A stretch of DNA of 64,000 nt from Cryptomeria japonica (taxonomy: Eukaryota > Streptophyta > Pinopsida > Cupressales > Cupressaceae), in the NCBI RefSeq assembly GCF_030272615.1, contig NC_081406.1:236323922-236387921 (forward strand). The letters run 5' to 3'. Position 1 is the stretch's first letter; every line of letters starts with the position of its first letter. A program made the translations under genes and the position numbers. Positions 56,279-64,000 of the stretch are shown here, in pieces. The notes under the pieces are model-generated. The model was given only the letters and a program-made list of their open reading frames with translations, was not told where the DNA came from and searched no databases.

Positions 56279-57868
56279 TGGTGGGATGGTGCTTGGGATA
56301 GACTAGCCTAGTCTATGCTCTTGGATCCTTTTCTTGGATCACCTGGTGTTCTCTAAACACCCTAGGGTCTCTAGGACTTCCTTTTCTTGGGGAATCCCCT
56401 GACCTTACCCAATTCCACCCACCAATGAGTTGCAATGTTGCTCCAAAGGTCTCACCTACTTATGAGACTCAAAACCCCTTACTATGGCTAATAAGGGCTA
56501 CGCTTATTCCACACCTTCCAAGGTCTTAGCAAGGTTATATCAGGTCTAATTCATGGTCTTTCCACCCATTCATGTGCCCCCAAGAGGTTTCAAGATTCCA
56601 ACCCCTTACCGATTTCACTATTTTGTGTTTTTGCCTTCAAATAGGGCTACAAGGATTAGGACCAATTAGGCCTCCTACCCAATCCTTTAGGACTTCCTCT
56701 CATAAACAATGCACCAACTACCCAAACTCCCAAAATGGACTGCCATTCATTTGGCAAGGGCTCAAGGATTTCTTTGGTTTTGGGCCTCCAACTGGCCGTA
56801 CAGTGCCTTGGGCAAATTTTGGGGTTTTTAAGGGTTTTGTGAGGGTTTTAAGGGTCTACCTGGATCATAGTGGATACTTTGTGTTTTAGCCACCTTTTTT
56901 GGATTGGTCGAGGCTTTTTCTTCACATGAATTATGCTTCACTCACTCCTCTACACCTCCTCTAAAGGGTACACTCTCTTCTGACCAACCTTGCTTTCCAA
57001 GACCTTTGCAATTTGACCTCTCCTAGTCGGGCACTGTCCAGTCTCGCCTAGGAGTGGGTCCTTTTTTGGCCTCCCTGCATTTCCAAGGGCCCTTCTTGCA
57101 TGGGACTAAAGTGTAGGGTCTTCACTTCCATTCCCCATGGTTTCATGGTGATTCTATAATGGGGAATGGAATTATGACTTCATTTGCACAAACCAGTCCA
57201 AACTGGACATAGACAATGCAATTTACAAACTATTTACAAACACACTCAACCGACAAATAAAAACCTAATCTAATTACTCAAAATGAAAGTATTTACACCT
57301 TAGAAGTCACTCCACATAGTTTTGCATGCAAATCAATCCATTAACTTTCTCGGTAGATTCATTCAAAATGACTGGTAACCAACAAAATAGTCACAGTCAA
57401 CTCAATTTGCTTGAGCCGTACAATGTCTGACATCCAACCCATCCAATTAGGGTTTTCAATTACTTATACCACCTTTGCCTTGGTTGGTGTGCCAAAATTA
57501 GGGCTCTCCACACTCAGTAAGGGTATTTTACCTTTTTTTGGGTGGAAAAGTTGCTTGACAACTTTTAAAAGTTGTCATGCAACTTTTGCATCTTTTGAGC
57601 AACTTTGCCATTGTTGCTTTTCATGACTCCTAGGTCTATTTTGGACTATCCTAAGGACATCAACATGCCAATAAGGCCTAACACACATCCAAGGCATACT
57701 CAACCTCTCCTACACTAGAAATCACAACAAAATCACTAAGGACCAACAACTAGGACCTAGTGAAAAACAAATGAGCTCATGGCCCTTATTACATGTACAA
57801 TGGCTTCAAAAGAAGCATAAAATCAACAAAACAAAGAAGGAGGGAGAGCTTGGAAGGGTTCCCCTACA
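56279..57868 (-). repeat. 3' LTR of the Gypsy element
   Basis: 1590 bp; begins TGGTGGGATGG on the plus strand. The same sequence restarts at 62570. Confidence 0.9.
57546..57587. repeat. 42-bp near-perfect palindrome in the 3' LTR
   Basis: The arms AAAAGTTGCTTGACAACTT and AAAAGTTGTCATGCAACTT, each followed by TT, meet back to back with one mismatch and no loop. The corresponding place in the 5' LTR (near 63836-63860) has a single arm only. Confidence 0.85.
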
Positions 57869-60800
57869 CCATACTCCCCCTCTGCACACAACTAAGAAAT
57901 AGAAGAAGAGATGAGAGTTGGGTCTATGCCAAGTGTCTTGAACTTGCTCTCCTCCACCTAAGTAGCTTCAGATACTAGTTGCTCTGCCCATTTCACTAAG
58001 CGCTCTATGTAGACCTAGTGTCTAGTAGACTTCTTCACCCTTGACTCCAAGCTCTCCTCTGTCATAGGCTTCTTCACTTGAGGTAAGGTTTTCACAGCCA
58101 AGTCTTGTAGTACCTTGGCTTGGTTCTCAATCTGCCCTGTTATCTCAGCCTTGTACATAACTAGATCAGCAACATTAAAGACTGGTGATATAGCTAAATC
58201 TAAAGGTAGGTCAACCTTATAAGTATTCTCACCAAATTTGGCTAGAATTTTACAAGGTCCTACCCTCTTCATCTGTAGTTTGGTAGGCTTACCACTTTGC
58301 ATCCTAGCTTTGCTCAAATGGACCATCACATAGTCACCCACCTTGAACTGTACTTCTCTCCTTTTCCTATCCATTTTAGCTTTCAGCTTTTGAGTGGATT
58401 CAAGGATGGCCTTCTTAACTTTCTCTTGTACTTCCTTGATGGTTTGAGTGAAGTCTTCTGCTTGCCCACTCTTCATCTCTAAGGTACCAAGGTCTCTCAA
58501 CTCACATACTCCCCTTGGATGTCTGCCATACACAACCTCAAAGGGACTTCTACCAGTGGTCCTATTAACATTGTCATAATATGCATACTCTGCTTGAGGG
58601 ATGATTAGGTCCCATGTCTGACCATACTCCTTAGTTAAGCACCTCAGCAAATTGCCTAACACCCTCTTGATAACTTCAGTTTGACCATCCGTTTGTGGAT
58701 GGTAAGCTGAGCTAAATGACAAGTTAGTTCCTAGTCTCCTCCATAATGTTTGCCAAAAATGACCCATAAACTTGTTGTCCCTATCTGAAACAATTCTTAA
58801 AGGGAGTCCATGAATCCTAACAATCTCTTTGAAGAAGAGATGTGCAACATAGCTAGCATCATGTGTAGTATTACATGGAATGAAATGACTCATCTTGGAA
58901 AATCTATCTACTACCACATAGATGTTGTCCATACCTGTTTTAGTCTTGGGAAGTCCTACTACAAAGTCCATGCTTATACATTCCCAAGGTCTATTTGGGA
59001 CTGGTAATGGTTGATAGAGACCAGCATTGCTTGATTCTCCTTTTGCTCTTTGGCATACACCACATTACTCTACATACCTCTTTACATCTCTTGGCAACTT
59101 TGGCCAATACTAGTACCTTTGTACTAAGTCTAGGGTCTTATTAATCCCAAAGTGTCCACTCAAACTGCCATTATGTTTCTCTTGGATGAGGTTCTCCCTC
59201 ATGGATCCTCTTGGTACACACAACTAATAACCTTTGAACAAGAGACCATTTTGGAGAGTGTAATCTACATACTCACCATGGAAATGGTTCTCAAACTCCT
59301 TGCAAACCATGTAAGCTGATGAGAAGTCTTCATCTCCTTCATAGACGTCTTTGAAACCATCGATTCCTATGCTCTGCAACTGTAATTCTTGAACTGTCAA
59401 CAATTTTCTGCTTAAGGCATCTGCCACCTTGTTAAGTTGCCCCTTCTTATGCTTGATGGTGAAGGTAAAGGATTGGAGGTATTTCATCCATTTCAGATGT
59501 CTATTGCTAAGCTTCTCTTGACTTTTAATGTAACTCAATGCCTAGTTGTCTGTGAACACCACAAATTCCTTTGTGAGTAGGTAATGCCTCCATTTCTCCG
59601 AAGACTGCACTAATGCATACAACTCTAGGTCATAGGCTAAGTACTTCTTCTTTGCTTCATTAAGCTTCTCACCGAAAAATGTCATAGGTCTTCCCTCTTG
59701 ACTCAGAACACCCCCTACTGCAATTCCACTTGCATCACACTCCAAAGTGAATAGCTTATCAAACGTAGGTAGGAGTAGGATGGGTTTTGTGGCTACTTCT
59801 TGCTTCAACATTTGAAATGCTTTGTCAGCCTGCTCAGTCCATTTAAACTTAGTTTTTAAGGCCTCCTTTAATGGTGTCAAGGATTGGTGCACATATGCCA
59901 CTGAAGTTCCTCACAAACTTCCTATAGAATTGAGCTAATCCATGGAAACTCCTAACTTCAGTCCCTATTTTAGCTACAGGCCAATTCAAGATCGCCTCCA
60001 CTTTGCTTGGATCCATTTTCAAGGTTCCCTTGGACACCACAAATCCTAAGTAGACCAGCTCTTGCTTCAAGAAGTCACACTTCTCTAAGTTTATGGATAA
60101 CTTCTCCTCATGCAACCTCTCTAAGACTAACCTCAAATGCTCAAGGTGCTCCTCTTTGGTTCTGCTATAGATGAGAATGTCATCTAGGTACACCACCACA
60201 AATCTGCCTGTGAAATCCTTCAACACTTCATTCATCAACCTCATGAAGGTACTCAAAGAATTGGTGAGTCCAAATGGCATCACAAGCCATTCATACAACC
60301 CTTTTGTTGTCTTGAAAGCAGTCTTCCACTCATCACCCTCCTTAATTCTTATCTAGTGATAACCACTTTTAAGGTCTAGCTTTGTAAAATACATAGCCCC
60401 TCCTAAACAGTCCATTATATCCTCTATTCTAGGAATAGGAAACCTATACCTTATGGTGATCCTATTGATTTCCCTTGAATCAGTGCAAAGTCTCCACTTG
60501 CCTCTCTTCTTTGATGCTAGCACTACCGGGACTACACATGGGCTGATGCTCTTCTTAATTAGTCCTTGTTCCAATAACTCCTGCACTTGCCTTGCCACCT
60601 CCTTGTTCTGATCAGGTGTGAGCTTATATGGAGCCTTGTTAGGTAAGGATGCACCGGGAACAAAGTCTATTTGATGGCTTATAGACCTTCTAGGTGGGAG
60701 TGTTGCAAGTGCTCCATCACTCACTATGTCCTTATACTCTTACAACATTTGCTTCACCTCCTTGGGTACTTCTATTTGCAACCTGTCTTCCTCCTCCTTT

Positions 60801-62569
60801 TGCTTCACAAAGATGGCACACTTCACTATCTCCTCCTCATGTAGCAAGTTTAAAAACTCTTTACTGGTAGTCAATAGAACACTAGGTGTTCTTGAAGTTC
60901 CCTCTACATTCTCTATCAAAGACTGAATCTTGAAGGTCTTGCTGTCCTTCTTAAAGGAAATGGAGTTCTCCTCTCCATCATAGATCACCTTCCTATAAAA
61001 TTTCCAGAGTCTTCCTAGCAATAGATGACAAGCATCCATAGGCAACACATCACAAAGGATCTTATCCTTATATCGTCCAATAGAAAACTCTACCCAAGTC
61101 TGTTCATTGACTAGCACACTCTGCTCATGGTTCAACCATATCACCTTGTAAGGGCTAGTGTGGGGTATTCTTGTGAGTTTCAACTTCCTAACTACCTCTT
61201 TTGATATGATATTGTCAGTTGAGCCTGAATCAACTATCACCTTGCACACTTTACCAAGAACTTTGCATCTCACCCTAAACAATGCTCTCTTATGCTTAGG
61301 TTCATTCTTGACTGGCTGTCTAATAAAGACCCTATTGAACATCAGATTTTCTCCAATCTTGGATTCAATATGATCCACCTTAGGTATCTTGCTACTTGAA
61401 GAGTCTTCATGTGCATAAGCAACCCTCTTTCCACTATTTGATGAGGTACGCTTGTTAGGGCATCTATATGTCGGGTGTCCCAATTGACCACAATTGTAAC
61501 ACTTCATTGTTGCAAAGTAGGAGTTACCTCTGCCGATACCTCTACCCCTATTTGGACCACCTTGTGCATCTCTTCCTCTAAAATGGCCCCCTCTGAGATT
61601 GGTTTCACTGCCATGCTTAGTTAACTTGGCTTCTCCTTGGTTCCTCTACTCATTTGCTCTGCTTTGGTAACCACCTCAGTGATTCACTTGATCCCTACCT
61701 CTGCCTCTACCCCTGTTATTGGAGTCTCCTTTCCTTTTGTTCCTCTCTTCTACCTTGGTAGCAAGATGATGACATTTTTGAATAGTAGTAGGAGTCCATA
61801 GGCTTATCTCCTCTTGAATGTTCCACTTTAGGCTGCTTAGATACCTAGCCACCTTAATAGATTCATCTTCTTGGACTTTGGACCTAAGACATAGCTTTTG
61901 AAATTCTTCTGTGTAGGAGGTCACATCAAGATCCTTCTACTTCAATCCTTGTCTCTTCTTATGAAGTTGGACTTCATAATCCTCTAGTAAGTAGTTCTCT
62001 TTAATCTTACTCACCATGGCCTTCCAATTTGCAATAGGTAGCTTCCCCATACTAACTCTTTCTTCTTGCAGGTACTTCCACCATGTCAAAGCTGCTCCCA
62101 TTAATCTTGATTTGGCAACTTTAACCTTCTAAGGCTTAGTCACTCCTTCACACTCAAAGTGGTTTTCCATGCCCTCAATCCATTCCATAACAGTGTCTAT
62201 GTTCATTCTTCCACTAAAATGTGGCAATCTATCAAAAGCTTTGGTGTTCAAAGCCTTCATAGCCTTTACAAAAGGTTCTTCATTGAACAAGGGATTTGGT
62301 TCAGGTATTATGTCATCTATGTCAATACTCTTCTTGCTTTTACCCTTGGTATCTTCATCCCAAGGTCCTTGTGTCCTCTGATCCACCACTTCCTACAGTT
62401 TATCCCTTATTCACTCATAGCTTCTTCAAGGAGTCTATTTTTCTCCTTCTGCTCTTCTACCTCTCTAGCCAGCTCTGCATTAGTGACCATTCTTCTCTCC
62501 CCTACTGATTCACCAGTATATAGAGACATACACAATCCTCCAGGTCTTTAACCTACTCTGATACCAATC

Positions 62570-64000
62570 TGGTGGGATGGTGCACCAAGATAGACTAGCC
62601 TAGTCTATGCTCTTGGATCCTTTTCTTGGATCACCTAGTGTTCTCTACACACCCTAGGGTCTCTAGGACTTCCTTTTCTTGGGGAATTCCCAAACCTTGC
62701 CCAATTCCACCCACCAATGAGTTGCAATGCTACTCCTAAGGTCTCACCTACTCATGAGACTCAAAACCCCTTACTATGGCTAATAAGGGCTAGGCTTGTT
62801 CCACACCTTCCAATTTCTTAGCAAGGTTATATCAGGTCTAATTAATTGTCTTTCCACCCATTCATGTGCCCCCAAGAGGTTTCAATATTCCAACCCCTTA
62901 CTGATTTCACTATTTTGCATTTTTGCCTTTAATTAGGCTACAAGGATTAGGACCAATTAGGCCTCCTACCCGGTCCTTTAGGGATTCCTCTCATAAACGA
63001 GGCTGCAATTACCCAAACTCCCAAAATGGATTGCCATTCATTTGGCAACGGCTCAAGGATTTATTTGGTTTTGGGCCTCCAATGGGCCGTACAGTGCCTT
63101 GGGCAAATTTTGGGGTTTTTAAGGGTTTTGTGAGGGTTTTTAGGGTCTGCCTGGGTCACAGTGGATACTTTCTATTTTAGCCACCTTGTTTGGATTGGTG
63201 GAGGCTCCTCCTTCACACCAATGATGCTTCACTCACTCCTCTACACCTCCTCCAAAGGGTGCACTCTCCTCTGACCAACCTTGCTCTCCAAGACCTCTGC
63301 AATTTGACCTCTCCTAGCCGAGCACTGTCCAGTCTCACCTAGGAGTGGGTCTTTGTTTGGCCTCCCTGCATTTCCAAGGGCCCTTCTTGTATGGGACTAA
63401 ATTACAGGGTCTTCACTTCCATTCCCCATGGTTTCATCGTGATTCCACAATGGGGAATGGAGTTATGACTTCATCTGCACAAACTAGTCCAAACTGGACA
63501 GAGACAATGCAATTTACAAGCTATTTACAAACACACTCAACCGGCAAATAAAAAACTAATCTAATTACTCACAATGAAAGTATTTACACCTTATAAGTCA
63601 CTCCACATAGTTTTGCATGCAAATCAATCCATTAACTTGCTCGGTAGCTTCATTCAAACTGGCTGGTAACCAACAAAACAGTCATAGTCAATTCAGTTTG
63701 CTTGAGCCATACAATGTCTAACATCCAACCCATCCAATTAGGGTTTGCAATTACTTATACCACCTTTGCCTTAGTGGGTGTGCCAAAATTAGGGCTCTCC
63801 ATGCTCAATAAGGGTCTTTTACCTTTTTTTGGGTGGAAAAGTTGTCATGCAACTTTTGCATCTTTTGAGTAACTTTGCCATTGTTACTTTTCATGACTCC
63901 TAGGTCTATTTTGGACTATCCTAAGGACAACAACATGCCAATAAGGCCTAACACACATCCAAGGCACACTCAACCTCTCCTGCACCAGAAATCACAACAA
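62570..64000 (-). repeat. 5' LTR of the Gypsy element (runs off the window)
   Basis: At the last base of the window it has reached the equivalent of about 57740 in the other LTR, so roughly 130 bp are missing. Confidence 0.88.

Larger units (their letters stand above)
52246..64000 (+). mobile_element. Pol-less LTR element with gag and a second ORF, split by a Gypsy element
   Basis: Left LTR 52246-53363, then a primer-binding site TGGTATCAGAGCC at 53366, a gag region (53414-54691) and a second long frame (55135-56278). At 56279 a Gypsy element interrupts it and the rest lies beyond the window. No protease, integrase or reverse transcriptase is visible in the 2.9 kb that can be seen, so it is probably non-autonomous (LARD-like). 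Pol could only be present beyond the Gypsy insertion. A few interruptions. Confidence 0.7.
56279..64000 (-). mobile_element. Gypsy (Ty3) LTR retrotransposon, fossil, cut by the right edge
   Basis: Minus-strand element. 3' LTR 56279-57868 and 5' LTR from 62570 past 64000, with a primer-binding site (TGGTATCAGAGTAGG) at about 62553-62567 and a purine tract (GAGGGGGAGTATGG) beside 57869. Parts: gag (about 62389-61676), zinc knuckle CYNCGQLGHPTYRC and protease VDSGSTDN (61507-60740), reverse transcriptase with YLDDIL (about 60724-59850), RNase H with LECDASG (about 59901-59224) and integrase (about 59200-58015, HPQTDGQTE). The end of pol has a chromodomain-like VYIERLVKW, hinting at a chromovirus. 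LTRs differ by about 5 percent by eye, between the two Copia elements. Broken, with several interruptions. Confidence 0.93.

Overview
The window looks like a repeat-rich gymnosperm nuclear genome, most likely a conifer. The only host gene family recognised is terpene synthase. Its ten-exon layout and signatures (RR-x8-W, GIGCGRES, DDIYD, SCITCYMKDHPG) are those of conifer TPS-d genes. Nearly everything else is transposable elements of several ages, often nested. I see no intact host gene, no tRNA or rRNA gene and no CRISPR array.

Layout, left to right. 1-1205: part of a minus-strand LTR carrying a four-copy 31-bp tandem repeat. 1214-2950: minus-strand fossil of an unclassified repeat, here called family X, with a coiled-coil tail. 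3975-22425: segmental duplication copy A, holding terpene synthase pseudogene A (4764-10828), a SINE-like insertion in its eighth intron (5546-6084), and a full-length LINE (12940-20574) with clear target-site duplications. 23950-39530: another family X element split by two Copia retrotransposons, an older minus-strand one (24118-30895) and a younger plus-strand one (31876-38479). 39531-43000: AT-rich, with one SINE-like piece. About 43000-44670: a Copia remnant (LTR end plus gag). 44680-51800: segmental duplication copy B, with a family X insertion and terpene synthase pseudogene B (46583-50873). From 52246 to the window end: a gag-bearing LTR element without visible pol, cut at 56279 by a minus-strand Gypsy element that runs past the right edge.

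The two terpene synthase copies lie in the same orientation about 40 kb apart and share introns and flanks. Their disabling changes differ, so the shared ancestor was still open at the positions that can be compared, and the copies decayed separately. The LINE has lost its frames largely through stops at expected Gln or Trp codons, the pattern expected from C-to-T decay of methylated DNA.

The least explained items are these. Family X protein remnants occur at two places, and its 3' tail is shared between two copies. One family X body has about ten short imperfect inverted repeats. The pol-less LTR element carries a long second reading frame of no recognised family. The LINE has a coding-like stretch beyond its RNase H. 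All domain calls come from reading motifs by eye; no database search was run.
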